A stretch of 64,000 nucleotides of DNA from Pseudomonadota bacterium (GCA_021792555.1 JAJYUL010000012.1:1-64000), one strand, 5' to 3'. Counted from the stretch's first letter, positions 9,133 to 18,037 are shown. Numbers and translations: made by a program. Notes: generated by a model from the letters alone, not told the origin.

Positions 9133-9135
9133 GGA

Positions 9136-11235
9136 TTACCTGCCGACCGCGGTGACCACGCGGACCTTGCGGTTGTCGGGTATTTCGTTCCAGGCCAGCA
9201 CGTGCAGGCTGGGCAGCGCCGCGCGCAGGAATTTCGCCATCGGCGAGCGCAGCTGCGGCGGCACAAGCAGCACCGGGGCGCTGCCGGTCGCCTCCTGTTG
9301 CTGGGCGGCCTCGTTCACGCGCTGCTGCAGACGCTCGGCGAGCCCCGGCTCGAGTCCGGCGCTCGTGGCGCTCGCGGTGAGCGAGCCCTGCAGCAGCCGT
9401 TCGAGGTCGGGCTCGAAGGTGATCACCGGCAGCTCGCCGGAGACGCCGGCGATGTCCTGCACGATCTGCCGGCCGAGGGCGACGCGCACCAGCGGCAGCA
9501 GCACCGCCGGGTCCTGGGAGCGGGGTGCGTGTTCGGCGAGTGTTTCCATAATCGTGCGCATGTTGCGAATCGGTATGCGTTCTGCCAGAAGTCCCTGCAA
9601 GACGCGTACCAGCACGGCCAGCGGCAGGACACGTGGCACCAGATCCTCGACGAGCTTCGGAGCGCTCTTGGCGAGGGCGTTCAGCAGCTGCTGCACTTCC
9701 TCGTGACCGAGAATCTCCTGCGCGTGCGATTGCAGGATGAAGGACAGGTGGGTGGCGATCACGGTGCTCGGGTCGACCACCGTGTAGCCGAGCGCCTGGG
9801 CGTGATCGCGGTTCGCCGGTTCGATCCATACGGCCTCCATCCCGAAGGCCGGATCCTGCGTGGCGATGCCCTGCAGCGGTCCGAAGACCCGGCCGGCATT
9901 GATCGCCAGTTCCCGATCCGGATGCACGGTGCTCTCCCCGACCGGCACCCCGTGCAGATTGATGCGATAGACGTTCGGGCCGAGATCGAGATTGTCGCGA
10001 ATGTGCACCGCCGGCAGCAGAAAGCCCAGTTCCTGCGAGAGCTTGCGGCGCACGCCGCGCACCCGGCCGAGCAGGTCCGCACCCTGGCCCTTGCTGTCGA
10101 CCAGCGAGACCAGCCGGTAGCCGACTTCAAGTCCCACCGGATCGACCGGCCGGACGTCGTCCCAGGTCAGATCGCGCGACTCCGGCGGCGGGGCGGCGGG
10201 CTTCGGTGCCGGTGGGGCCGCCTCAGCACGCACGCGGCGCCGGCGAACCAGATAGGCGCCCCCGGCGCACACACCCGCCATCAACAGGAAGGGGACGTTG
10301 GGCATGCCGGGAATCAGGCCGAGCGCGCCGAGCAGGCCGCCGGCCACGCCGAGCGTGCGCGGATTGCCGAACAGCTGGTTCCTGAGTTCCCCGCCCATGT
10401 CCTGCGGCCGGGACATGCGGGTGACGAGAATCGCCACTGCCGTGGAGAGCAGCAGCGAGGGGATTTGCGCCACCAGGCCATCGCCGATGGTCAGCAGTGT
10501 ATAGGTGTGCAGCGCGGCGCTGAGCGGCATGCCGTGCCCCAGCGTGCCGATCGCCAATCCGCCGACGATGTTGATCAGCAGGATCAGAATGCCGGCAATC
10601 GCATCGCCGCGCACGAACTTGCTTGCGCCGTCCATCGCGCCGTAGAAGTCCGCCTCGGCGCGCACTTCGGCACGGCGCGTGCGCGCCTCGTCCTGGGTGA
10701 TGAGTCCGGCGCCGAGATCGGCGTCGATCGCCATCTGCTTGCCCGGCATGGCATCGAGGGTAAAGCGGGCGCTCACTTCCGAGACGCGGCCGGCGCCCTT
10801 GGTGATCACCATGAAGTTGATGATGGTGAGAATGATGAACACCACCACGCCGACGGCGAAGTTGCCGCCCACCACGAACTCACCGAACGACTCGATCACG
10901 TGGCCGGCAGCGCCCGGGCCGGCGTATCCGTGCAGCAGGACCACGCGGGCCGAGGCCACGTTCAGCGCCAGCCGAAGCAGGGTGGCGAGCAGCAGCGCGG
11001 TCGGAAAGACCCCGAACTCGATCGGCCGAGAGACGTAGAACACCCCCATCACCACCACGATCGACAGCGCGATGTTGAAGGTGAAGAGAATGTCGAGCGC
11101 GATCGGCGGCAGCGGCACGATGACCATCGCGAGCACGCCGAGCACGCCCACCGGCACGCCGACGCCGATGCGCAGCAGGTCACGCAGAGAGGGAAGTGCG
11201 GGGGACGCGGGTGAGGTGGCGGTCGCGGTGCTCAT
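9136..11235 (-). CDS. flhA: Flagellar export gate protein FlhA
   Basis: Predicted protein of 699 aa, the expected size. The N-terminal half carries about eight membrane helices. The conserved FHIPEP-family stretch reads MPGKQMAIDADLGAGLIT, then AEVRAEADFYGAMDGASKFVRG. The C-terminal cytosolic domain (from about 345, WDDVRPVDPVGLEVGYRLV) docks FliI/FliJ and substrate-chaperone complexes. It starts only 3 bases after flhB. It forms the proton-driven export gate with FliPQR and FlhB. Confidence 0.96.
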   Translation of the reverse strand: MSTATATSPASPALPSLRDLLRIGVGVPVGVLGVLAMVIVPLPPIALDILFTFNIALSIVVVMGVFYVSRPIEFGVFPTALLLATLLRLALNVASARVVLLHGYAGPGAAGHVIESFGEFVVGGNFAVGVVVFIILTIINFMVITKGAGRVSEVSARFTLDAMPGKQMAIDADLGAGLITQDEARTRRAEVRAEADFYGAMDGASKFVRGDAIAGILILLINIVGGLAIGTLGHGMPLSAALHTYTLLTIGDGLVAQIPSLLLSTAVAILVTRMSRPQDMGGELRNQLFGNPRTLGVAGGLLGALGLIPGMPNVPFLLMAGVCAGGAYLVRRRRVRAEAAPPAPKPAAPPPESRDLTWDDVRPVDPVGLEVGYRLVSLVDSKGQGADLLGRVRGVRRKLSQELGFLLPAVHIRDNLDLGPNVYRINLHGVPVGESTVHPDRELAINAGRVFGPLQGIATQDPAFGMEAVWIEPANRDHAQALGYTVVDPSTVIATHLSFILQSHAQEILGHEEVQQLLNALAKSAPKLVEDLVPRVLPLAVLVRVLQGLLAERIPIRNMRTIMETLAEHAPRSQDPAVLLPLVRVALGRQIVQDIAGVSGELPVITFEPDLERLLQGSLTASATSAGLEPGLAERLQQRVNEAAQQQEATGSAPVLLVPPQLRSPMAKFLRAALPSLHVLAWNEIPDNRKVRVVTAVGR

Positions 11236-11238
11236 GGA

Positions 11239-12363
11239 TCAGTGCCGGATGCTTTCGATCGAGGGGTCGATGACGGGCAGTTCGGGCGGCAGCTGGCCTG
11301 CCGCGCGCGCCGCTTTCAGTCGATAGATGTACGTCAGTACCTGTGCTACGGCGACGTACAGCGTCGAGGGGATCTCGCCGCCGATTTCGACGTTGTGGAA
11401 CAGAGCGCGCGCCAGCGGCGGCGCCTCGAAAACCGGTACCTTGTGCTCGGTGGCGATCTCGCGGATCCGCGCTGCGATGAGATCGGCGCCCTTGGCGACG
11501 ACGCGCGGGGCACGCATGCGGCCTTCGTCGTAGCGCAGCGCCACCGCGAAGTGCGTCGGGTTCGTAACCACGACGTCGGCCTTCGGAACCTCGTGCATCA
11601 TGCGCCGGCGCAGCAGGTCGCGCTGCGCGCGGCGCACGCGCGATTTGTTTTCCGGCGAGCCGTCGGTGTCCTTGCTTTCCTCGCGGATCTCATCGCGCGT
11701 CATGCGCAGCTGCTTGTGGTGCTGCCAGAGCTGCCAGGGCACGTCCACCGCGGCGATGAGTCCGAGCGTCCCGGACATGATGAGCAGCGCGCTCGAGACC
11801 AGTCGCGCCGCATCGCCGAGCGCGGTGGCGAGCGGCTCGTTGCCGAGCGCGAGCATGTGCGCCGCCTGGCTGTGCAGCACGAGGAAAGCGGTGCCCGCAA
11901 CCAGCAGGAACTTGGCGAACGCCTTGGCAAGCTCCACCAGGCTGCGCAGCGTGAACAGCTTGCCGAACCCGGCGATCGGGTCGAGTCGTGCGAAGTTCAG
12001 CGACAGCGTCTGAAGGCTCAAGTTCCAGCCGCCAAGGGCGAGCGGCGCGGCGAGCGCCGCCACGATGGTCAGGCCGAACAACGGTGCGCACGCGATGAGC
12101 GCGTGCATGATCTCGGCGCCGGCGGTCGCGAGCGCCAGCTTGGGGTCGAAGTCCTGCGCGCCGGACAGCTCAAGACCGGAATGCATCTGCTCGGCAAGCG
12201 TCGCGCCCATGCTCGCGCCGAACATGCGCAGGCCCGCCCCCGCGATCAATAGCACTGCGGCGGTGCTCAGATCGGGTGAGCGCGGGACGCGGCCCTCCTT
12301 GCGCGCGTCCTCGAGGCGTTTACCAGTAGGTTGTTCTGTTTTTTCCTGATCGGTCTCGGCCAT
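11239..12363 (-). CDS. flhB: Flagellar export switch protein FlhB
   Basis: Predicted protein of 374 aa with an N-terminal four-helix membrane domain and a cytosolic domain. The self-cleavage motif NPTH is present in VVTNPTHFAVALRYDE (about residue 267). Cleavage there switches export from rod/hook to filament substrates, working with the FliK encoded at 24640-25881. The amino end EKTEQPTGKRLEDARKEGRVPRS is the usual FlhB signature. It lies 3 bases after fliR. Confidence 0.96.
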   Translation of the reverse strand: MAETDQEKTEQPTGKRLEDARKEGRVPRSPDLSTAAVLLIAGAGLRMFGASMGATLAEQMHSGLELSGAQDFDPKLALATAGAEIMHALIACAPLFGLTIVAALAAPLALGGWNLSLQTLSLNFARLDPIAGFGKLFTLRSLVELAKAFAKFLLVAGTAFLVLHSQAAHMLALGNEPLATALGDAARLVSSALLIMSGTLGLIAAVDVPWQLWQHHKQLRMTRDEIREESKDTDGSPENKSRVRRAQRDLLRRRMMHEVPKADVVVTNPTHFAVALRYDEGRMRAPRVVAKGADLIAARIREIATEHKVPVFEAPPLARALFHNVEIGGEIPSTLYVAVAQVLTYIYRLKAARAAGQLPPELPVIDPSIESIRH

Positions 12364-12366
12364 CGC

Positions 12367-13143
12367 TTACGCTCCGCTCAGGTGGCGCAGCAACAGGAAA
12401 GCCTCGCCGAGCACCCGCACGAATCCGGAACCGACCACCGGGAGGCTCACGATGATCACCAGCAGGCCGAACACCAGGGAAATCGGCAGGCCGGTGGCGA
12501 ACAGGTTGAGAGTCGGGGCGGCGCGGCTGACGATGCCGAAGGCGAGGTTGGCGACCAGCATCGCCGTGATGCCCGGCAGCGCCACGGCGAGCGCGCCCGA
12601 AAACAGAACCGACCCCCATGTGGCCACCGTCCAGAGTCCCTTCGGACCCAGGCCGTCGACGCCCACCGGCAGGGTCCGAAAGCCGTCGACGAGAACGCGG
12701 ATCAGCGTGGTATGGCCGTCGAGCAGGAGAAACAGCAGCGTGACGAGCACCGTGTAGAGCTGCCCGAGCGCCGGGGTGCTCTGGCCGTTCAGCGGATCGA
12801 GGTTGTACGACAGCTGCAGCCCCATGCTGTTGGCGATCATCTGGCCACCGAGGGACAGCGCCTGGAACACCACCTGCAGGCAGAAGCCGAGCGCCACGCC
12901 GATGATCACCTGCTGCACGGTGATCAGCACGCCGCTGCCGGAGAGCAGCTGAACGCCCGCCGGCAGGGGCACGAGCGGCGCGATGAGCAGGGCGATCGCC
13001 CCGGCGAGCACGATGCGCAGCTGCGCCGGCACCGCCGTCGCGCCGAATACCGGTGCGACCATGAAGCACGAGCCGATGCGCACGAACGGCCAGAAGACCG
13101 ACGCGATGCCGTGCTCGAGCTCAGCGGTGGTGACGGTGATCAT
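12367..13143 (-). CDS. fliR: Flagellar export gate protein FliR
   Basis: Predicted protein of 258 aa starting MITVTTAELEHGIASVFWPF, with about six membrane helices. Family features include RIGSCFMVAPVFGATAVPAQLRI and GLQLSYNLDP. It assembles with FliP and FliQ into the export gate. The ATG at 13143 is chosen over an upstream in-frame start that would overlap fliQ and add a Pro/His-rich tail. The gap to fliQ is 14 bases. Confidence 0.95.
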   Translation of the reverse strand: MITVTTAELEHGIASVFWPFVRIGSCFMVAPVFGATAVPAQLRIVLAGAIALLIAPLVPLPAGVQLLSGSGVLITVQQVIIGVALGFCLQVVFQALSLGGQMIANSMGLQLSYNLDPLNGQSTPALGQLYTVLVTLLFLLLDGHTTLIRVLVDGFRTLPVGVDGLGPKGLWTVATWGSVLFSGALAVALPGITAMLVANLAFGIVSRAAPTLNLFATGLPISLVFGLLVIIVSLPVVGSGFVRVLGEAFLLLRHLSGA

Positions 13144-13157
13144 GCGTTCACGCGCCG

Positions 13158-13427
13158 TCAGTTGACCAGCTGCGGGATGCTCAGGATGAGTTCGCGGGTG
13201 TAATCGACCATGGTGCGCAGCATCCACGGGCCGGTAAGCGCCACCACCAGCGCCAGCACCAGCAGCTTGGGGATGAACGACAGCGTCATCTCGTTGATCT
13301 GGGTGGCGGCCTGGAACGCGCCGACCACCACGCCGGTGATGAGTGCCGCGAGCAGCAAGGGCGCGGAGAGCGTCAGGGCGAGCTCCAGGGCGCCGGTGCC
13401 GAGGTTCATTACGGTAGTGGGGGTCAC
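13158..13427 (-). CDS. fliQ: Flagellar export gate protein FliQ
   Basis: Predicted protein of 89 aa, matching the usual length, with two membrane helices and the invariant loop QAATQINEMTLSFIPK. The GTG start at 13427 gives the standard N-terminus (xTPTTVMNLG) and is preceded by GGAG at 9 bases. FliQ packs with FliP and FliR in the gate helix. It lies between fliP and fliR in the canonical order. Confidence 0.95.
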   Translation of the reverse strand: MTPTTVMNLGTGALELALTLSAPLLLAALITGVVVGAFQAATQINEMTLSFIPKLLVLALVVALTGPWMLRTMVDYTRELILSIPQLVN

Positions 13428-13441
13428 GCAGTCGTGCTCCG

Positions 13442-14185
13442 TCAGTGATAGAAGCTCGCCGCCAGCGAGCCCATGACCAGGGTCCAGCCGTTCACCAGCA
13501 CGAACAGCATCAGTTTGAGAGGCAAGGAGATCATCACCGGCGAGACCATCATCATGCCCATGGACATCAGGACGCTCGCCACCACCAGATCGATGATCAC
13601 GAACGGGATGTACAGCAGGAAGCCGATCAGGAATGCCGTCTTCAGCTCGCTGGTCACGAACGCCGGCACGAGCACCGACAGCGGCACATCGAGCGGCGCG
13701 GCGTAGCCCTTGCCGCCGGCGATGTGCGTGAACACCGCGATGTCGCTCTCTCGGGTCTGGTGCAGCATGAACTCCTTCAGCGGCACCTCGGCGCGCTTCA
13801 GCGCAGTGCTCATGTTGATCGTACCCGCCGCATACGGCTGGTAGGCGGCGTGATTGATCTGGCGGATCACCGGCGACATGACGAAAAACGTCAGAAAGAG
13901 CGCGAGACCAAGCAGCACCTGGTTCGGCGGCGTCTGTCCGGCGCCGAGCGCCTGGCGCAGGATGCCAAGCACGATCACGATGCGCGTGAAGGCGGTCATC
14001 ATCAGCAGGATCGCCGGCAGCAGCGACAGCGCCGTCATCAGCACCAGCACCTGCAGCGTCAGTGTGTAGGTCTGTGTGCCGGCGTGCGTCTGGACACTGA
14101 AGGCCGGGATGCCCGGCGCGGCGCACGCGAGGACCGGCGCCAGCGCGAGCAGCAATAAAGGCCAGCTCTTGCGCAGTCGGCTCAT
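13442..14185 (-). CDS. fliP: Flagellar export gate protein FliP
   Basis: Predicted protein of 247 aa. A cleavable-type signal peptide (SWPLLLLALAPVLACAAP) precedes membrane helices. FliP signatures include MTAFTRIVIVLGILRQALG, QTPPNQVLLGLALFLTFFVM and YIPFVIIDLVVASVLMSMGMMM. It forms the pentameric core of the FliPQR gate. The start overlaps the fliO stop as ATGA. Confidence 0.96.
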   Translation of the reverse strand: MSRLRKSWPLLLLALAPVLACAAPGIPAFSVQTHAGTQTYTLTLQVLVLMTALSLLPAILLMMTAFTRIVIVLGILRQALGAGQTPPNQVLLGLALFLTFFVMSPVIRQINHAAYQPYAAGTINMSTALKRAEVPLKEFMLHQTRESDIAVFTHIAGGKGYAAPLDVPLSVLVPAFVTSELKTAFLIGFLLYIPFVIIDLVVASVLMSMGMMMVSPVMISLPLKLMLFVLVNGWTLVMGSLAASFYH

Positions 14186-14559
14186 TTACCGAGACTCCGC
14201 TTCAGCAGCGCGCTGAACGAAGGGCGTGCTGCCGCCTCGCCGGCGGGCTTGCCGAGCTCGAGCGGTTGCGCGAGCACGTGCAGCGTATTGACCTGGCCGG
14301 GCGCCACGCCGAGGAGAATCTGCGCGTCGCCGACTTTCACCAGCACCGCGCGCTCCTTGGCACCGAGCGGCATGCTGGCGAGGATCTCGAGCGCGCCGGC
14401 AGCCCGGTTGCCGAGGACGCGCAAGCGCCGCGCGAGCCACGCGAGCAGGAAGATCGCCGCGAGGATGGCGAGCAGCGCGAAGGTGACCGAGGCGAGGCCG
14501 CTGGCGCTGACCGCGGGCGCGGCGCTGCCGGCGGTGGGAGCGGCGAACAAGTGACTCAT
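14182..14559 (-). CDS. fliO: Flagellar assembly protein FliO
   Basis: Predicted protein of 125 aa with one membrane helix (about 25-43, FALLAILAAIFLLAWLARRL) and a small cytoplasmic domain (LGAKERAVLVKVGDAQILLGVAPGQV). FliO assists FliP assembly. It overlaps both neighbours: ATGA with fliN upstream and ATGA with fliP downstream. It is divergent in sequence like most FliO proteins; position in the operon supports the call. Confidence 0.9.
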   Translation of the reverse strand: MSHLFAAPTAGSAAPAVSASGLASVTFALLAILAAIFLLAWLARRLRVLGNRAAGALEILASMPLGAKERAVLVKVGDAQILLGVAPGQVNTLHVLAQPLELGKPAGEAAARPSFSALLKRSLGK

Positions 14560-14891
14560 TTGAGCTTGCGCAGACGCTCTGCGGGGCTGATGACGTCGGT
14601 CAGCCGGATGCCGAACCGTTCGTTGACGACGACGACCTCACCGTGCGCTACCAGCGTGCCATTGACGTAGACATCGAGCGGCTCGCCGGCAGTGCGGTCG
14701 AGTTCGACCACCGATCCCTGATTCAGCTGCAGGAAGTTGCGGATCGGGATGCGGGTGCGACCGACTTCCATCGACAGCGTCACAGGGACGTCGAGGATGA
14801 CTTCGAGATTGACCTCGCGGGGAGGCTTGTCGCCGGCCTCGTCGGTCAGGTCTTGGAATTCGGCAGGCTCGGCCTGGACATTGGCATTCAT
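14556..14891 (-). CDS. fliN: Flagellar C-ring switch protein FliN
   Basis: Predicted protein of 111 aa with a single SpoA-type domain (LEVILDVPVTLSMEVGR, then LQLNQGSVVELDR and VNERFGIRLTDVIS). An acidic N-terminal tail precedes it. FliN forms the lower C-ring and binds FliH and CheY-P. The ATG at 14891 is preferred over an upstream in-frame start inside fliM. It lies 8 bases after fliM and overlaps fliO. Confidence 0.95.
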   Translation of the reverse strand: MNANVQAEPAEFQDLTDEAGDKPPREVNLEVILDVPVTLSMEVGRTRIPIRNFLQLNQGSVVELDRTAGEPLDVYVNGTLVAHGEVVVVNERFGIRLTDVISPAERLRKLK

Positions 14892-14899
14892 GAGAGGGC

Positions 14900-15904
14900 T
14901 CACTTCGTGTTGGCGGAAATCGGCTCGGCGCCGGCTTTGCTGCGGCGGATGTGCTCTTCGAGCTTCACCGCCTGGTGGCCGCGCGAGGTGCCGAGCGTGC
15001 CGCGAAACACCGGCACGTCCTCGGCGATCAGCGTGACCTTGCCGGTGAAGTCGCACGGCAGGATGTCGCCGGCCTTGAGGTTCAGCAGCTCGCCGAGCGA
15101 CAACGAGGTGTGCCCGACCAGGGTGGTGATTGCGAGCTGCGCGTCCTCCATCTCCTCGCGCAGCGACTGCATCCAGCGTTCGTCCTTTTCCATACGGTCG
15201 CTGGCGACCCCCGCGTCGAGCACTTCGCGCAGCGGCTCGATCATCGCGTAAGGCATGGTGATGTAGAGGTTGCCGCCGGTGCCGTCGAGCTCGATGTGAA
15301 ACGAGGTGACTACGACGATTTCCGACGGCGAGACGATGTTGGCGAAATGCGGGTTGATCTCCGACTGCAGATACTCCAGCTGGATATCCGCCACGTGCGA
15401 CCAGGCCTCGTGCAGGTCGGCGAACACGCTGCGCAGCACCAGGTGGATGATGCGCTGCTCGGTGGCCGTGAACTCGCGCCCCTCGATCTTGGCGTGGCGC
15501 CCGCTGCCGCCGAAGAAATTGTCGACCACGGCGAACACGAGCTTCGGATCGAGCACCACGAGCGCGGTGCCGCGCAGCGGATTGAAGCGCACCAGGTTCA
15601 GGCTCGTCGGCACGTGCAGGGTGTGCACGAATTCGCTGAACTTCTTGATCTGCACGGGGCCGACGGCCACCTCCGGCGCGCGGCGCAGCAGGTTGTAGAG
15701 GCTGACCCGATTCAGCCGGGCGAAGCGCTCGTTGATCATCTCGAGCGTGGGCATGCGCCCGCGCACGATGCGCACCTGATTCGCAAAGTCGTAGCCGCGC
15801 GCTTCTCCGGGCGCCGGGGCCGGCTCGGTGCTCACCGCGCCGGTGTCAACGCCATGCAGCAGGGCGTCGATTTCAGCCTGATCGAGTATCTTCTCGTTGC
15901 TCAT
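14900..15904 (-). CDS. fliM: Flagellar C-ring switch protein FliM
   Basis: Predicted protein of 334 aa. The N-terminal CheY-P docking motif is visible as ILDQAEIDALLHG. The middle domain carries RIVRGRMPTLEMINERFARL and the C-terminus is a SpoA domain (GDILPCDFTGKVTLIAEDVPVFRG). FliM converts CheY-P binding into rotational switching and links FliG to FliN. It lies 21 bases after fliL. Confidence 0.96.
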   Translation of the reverse strand: MSNEKILDQAEIDALLHGVDTGAVSTEPAPAPGEARGYDFANQVRIVRGRMPTLEMINERFARLNRVSLYNLLRRAPEVAVGPVQIKKFSEFVHTLHVPTSLNLVRFNPLRGTALVVLDPKLVFAVVDNFFGGSGRHAKIEGREFTATEQRIIHLVLRSVFADLHEAWSHVADIQLEYLQSEINPHFANIVSPSEIVVVTSFHIELDGTGGNLYITMPYAMIEPLREVLDAGVASDRMEKDERWMQSLREEMEDAQLAITTLVGHTSLSLGELLNLKAGDILPCDFTGKVTLIAEDVPVFRGTLGTSRGHQAVKLEEHIRRSKAGAEPISANTK

Positions 15905-15925
15905 GGGATTGCGGTCGGCGGTCGG

Positions 15926-16435
15926 CTACTGCATCACGAAGCTGGTGAAATAGATGGCGGCGACGCGTTTGGGATGGCCACCGGCGTTGGCGACCACTTT
16001 GCGGATGGCGGCGAGCACTGCGGCGCGCAGCTGCTGCTTGCCGGTCTCGGTGGCGAGCGTGCTCGCCTGCTGGTTGCCGAGCAGCAGCAGCAGGTTGTTG
16101 CGCACGATCGGGTCGTTCTGCTGAATCAGCTTCAGCGTCTTCGGGTCGTGCGACATCACCTGCAGGGCCACCTGCAGGTAGCGCACCTGCTGGCCGGCCT
16201 GGAAATTCACCACGAAGGGCTTCAGGGCGAGGAAATGCGGCGGCCCCGACGGGCGTTTGATTACCTTGCCGTGCGCGCCGGGGGCGCTCTTGCCGTGCAT
16301 CAGCAGAAAGCCGCCGCCCGCGGCGGCGCCGATCAGCACCACGGCGAGGGTGATCGTCAGCCACAGGGGCATGGCGCGTTTCTTCTTCTCAGGGGCGGCG
16401 GCCTCTGCGGCAGCGGCTTCGGATGCGGTGGCCAT
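15926..16435 (-). CDS. fliL: Flagellar basal body-associated protein FliL
   Basis: Predicted protein of 169 aa: an Ala-rich cytoplasmic tail, one membrane helix (about 24-46, LTITLAVVLIGAAAGGGFLL) and a periplasmic FliL domain (FVVNFQAGQQVRYLQVALQVM). It encircles stator units in known systems. It is the first gene of the minus-strand array. The ATG at 16435 is preceded by GGAG with a 10-base spacer, and a sigma54 promoter match lies 46-60 bases upstream. An upstream in-frame extension is rejected because it would cross that promoter. Confidence 0.93.
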   Translation of the reverse strand: MATASEAAAAEAAAPEKKKRAMPLWLTITLAVVLIGAAAGGGFLLMHGKSAPGAHGKVIKRPSGPPHFLALKPFVVNFQAGQQVRYLQVALQVMSHDPKTLKLIQQNDPIVRNNLLLLLGNQQASTLATETGKQQLRAAVLAAIRKVVANAGGHPKRVAAIYFTSFVMQ

Positions 16436-16480
16436 CGGGTATGCAACTCCGGTGCGTGAGATCTCGTGCGAGCAAGGAGT

Positions 16481-16495
16481 GCAATGCCTGTGCCA
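16481..16495 (-). promoter_or_regulatory. Sigma54 (RpoN) promoter for the fliL operon
   Basis: On the minus strand the sequence reads TGGCACAGGCATTGC, a full match to TGGCAC-N5-TTGC with GG and GC at the required 12-base period. Transcription would begin near 16469, about 34 bases before the fliL ATG. Sigma54 control of fliL-type operons by FleQ is established in related flagellar systems. Confidence 0.8.
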
Positions 16496-16532
16496 CCCGT
16501 CCGTGTGCGCGCGCAACCAATTGACGGGAAAA

Positions 16533-16549
16533 GAAATTTCATTCGAAAT
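16533..16549. promoter_or_regulatory. A/T-rich palindromic patch, candidate regulator site
   Basis: Within GC-rich surroundings, GAAATTTC (16533-16540) is a perfect 8-base palindrome. It overlaps ATTTC-attc-GAAAT (16536-16549). It lies about 40 bases upstream of the fliL sigma54 promoter and upstream of fleQ, a plausible place for an activator or FleQ-type site. It does not clearly match a FleQ box I know. Confidence 0.3.
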
Positions 16550-16781
16550 CGGACTGTGAGGTGCATCACACGCGGGCGGATGCGTCGAACTTCCGGCGCC
16601 TGCGTCCCTTGCGCCGTGCGGATCGGACGACGCGACCGGACGTGTCGCCAAATGTGAACAATCTGGAGACCGGTCACAGAAACTGGGCAGTCCGATACGA
16701 GACAGTACGCACCCGACGGGGAACGCGGACACGGCTTGATGCGGCGTCCACTGCCCGAAGAACAAAGTCAGCAAGCAAGAA

Positions 16782-17972
16782 ATGGGTACCCCGATGGTTG
16801 CCAGCGAATGTGTTGCCGATCTTGCCTACGGCCCCGATGTGCGCACTGAGGGCGTCGTCGGCCCGGGACAGGCGGACGGCGGCGAGTCGGCGCGGCTGCC
16901 GAGCGGCAGTTCACCGGCGATCCGTGCGGTGATCGGGCTGATCCGCCAGGTCGCGGTGTTCGATTCGACCGTACTGGTCCTCGGCGAGTCCGGCACCGGT
17001 AAGGAAGTCGCCGCGCGCGCCATTCACGACCTGAGCCCGCGCCGCAACCGTCCGTTCGTCGCGGTCAACTGCGGGGCAATCCCGGCGGATCTGCTGGAGT
17101 CGGAGCTGTTCGGCCACGAGAAGGGTGCCTTCACCGGCGCGATCGCCGCGCGCAAGGGCCGCTTCGAGATCGCCGAAGGCGGCACGCTCTTTCTCGATGA
17201 GATCGGGGACATGAGCCCCTCGATGCAGGTGAAGCTGCTGCGGGTGCTGCAGGAGCGGGTATTCGAGCGGGTGGGCAATCACACGCCCATTCGCTGCAAC
17301 GTGCGCATCATCGCCGCGACCCACCGCAATCTGGAGGCGGCGATTGCGCAGGGCACGTTCCGCGAGGATCTGTTCCACCGGCTGAACGTCTTCCCGATCG
17401 AAATGCCGGCGCTGCGTGAGCGGCGCGAGGACCTGCCGGCGCTGGTGAGCGAATTCAGCGCGCGCAACGCGGCCGAAGGCCGCGGCAGCGTGCGCTTCTC
17501 TGCCCGCGCGCTCGCGGCGCTCGCGGCCCATCCCTGGAGCGGCAACGTGCGCGAGCTGTCCAATCTGGTCGAACGGATGTCGATCGTCCGGGCCGGGCAG
17601 ACCGTCGACATCGCCGATCTGCCGCCGAAGTATCAGCCGCCGCAGGACTGGACGTACGAGACGTCCTCGTGCGAGGCGGCGGGCGAACCGGCCGCCGCGA
17701 GCATGGACGAGCCGCTCAGCGACGCCGATGCCCTCGCACTGCTCGAGTCCGCGCCCGCACCGGCCGGCGCGCCGGACGCGTGCGCGCTGCCCGAGCAGGG
17801 CATCGACCTGCGTGAGCATCTGCTGTCGATCGAGCGCGCGCTCGTGCAGCAGGCGCTCGATCGCGCCAACGGCACTGTCGCGCAGGCCGCTCGTCTGCTC
17901 AATCTGCGCCGCACGACTCTCGTCGAGCGTCTGCGCAAGCTCGGATTCACCGAGCCCGCGACGGAAGTTTGA
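16782..17972 (+). CDS. fleQ: FleQ-like sigma54 activator lacking the N-terminal FleQ domain
   Basis: Predicted protein of 396 aa. A short unconserved N-terminus (about 45 aa) leads directly into the AAA+ domain: Walker A GESGTGKE, sigma54-contact loop GAFTGA, Walker [13 protein letters not shown] and the R-finger region [13 protein letters not shown]. The C-terminal Fis-type helix-turn-helix ([23 protein letters not shown]) closely resembles FleQ. The REC-like regulatory domain of typical FleQ is absent; an in-frame stop 43 bases upstream of the start excludes it. The first ATG has no good Shine-Dalgarno, and a second ATG lies at 16794. It probably activates the two sigma54 promoters in this window. 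Confidence 0.82.
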   Translation: MGTPMVASECVADLAYGPDVRTEGVVGPGQADGGESARLPSGSSPAIRAVIGLIRQVAVFDSTVLVLGESGTGKEVAARAIHDLSPRRNRPFVAVNCGAIPADLLESELFGHEKGAFTGAIAARKGRFEIAEGGTLFLDEIGDMSPSMQVKLLRVLQERVFERVGNHTPIRCNVRIIAATHRNLEAAIAQGTFREDLFHRLNVFPIEMPALRERREDLPALVSEFSARNAAEGRGSVRFSARALAALAAHPWSGNVRELSNLVERMSIVRAGQTVDIADLPPKYQPPQDWTYETSSCEAAGEPAAASMDEPLSDADALALLESAPAPAGAPDACALPEQGIDLREHLLSIERALVQQALDRANGTVAQAARLLNLRRTTLVERLRKLGFTEPATEV

Positions 17973-18000
17973 CGCCCCCGACGCGGCGGATTGCCGCGCA

Positions 18001-18016
18001 CGTGATCCGCGTCACG
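18001..18016. promoter_or_regulatory. Inverted repeat upstream of the fleR sigma54 promoter
   Basis: CGTGA-tccgcg-TCACG is a perfect five-base inverted repeat. It sits 22 bases upstream of the -24 element, between the fleQ-like stop and the fleR-like gene. An activator-binding (enhancer) role is inferred from position only. It may equally be chance in GC-rich DNA. Confidence 0.35.
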
Positions 18017-18037
18017 CTTTAGGAGTCGATCGGCGCC

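Larger units (their letters stand above)
16436..16781. promoter_or_regulatory. Divergent fliL / fleQ intergenic region
   Basis: This 346-base gap separates the two flagellar blocks. It holds a strong sigma54 -24/-12 match facing fliL (16481-16495) and an A/T-rich palindromic patch (16533-16549). I found no convincing -35/-10 pair for the plus-strand fleQ-like gene; TTGACG at 16521 has only CGAAAT at the right distance. No credible coding sequence is seen in it. An in-frame TGA at 16737-16739 rules out an N-terminal extension of the downstream activator. Confidence 0.7.

Noticed and set aside
9115-11214. 699-codon plus-strand frame opposite flhA
   Set aside because: Exact mirror of flhA codons; translation is rich in His, Gln and Arg with no domain.
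16436-16781. Missing N-terminal FleQ domain encoded in the gap
   Set aside because: In-frame stop at 16737-16739, and the other-frame translation there does not resemble a FleQ domain.
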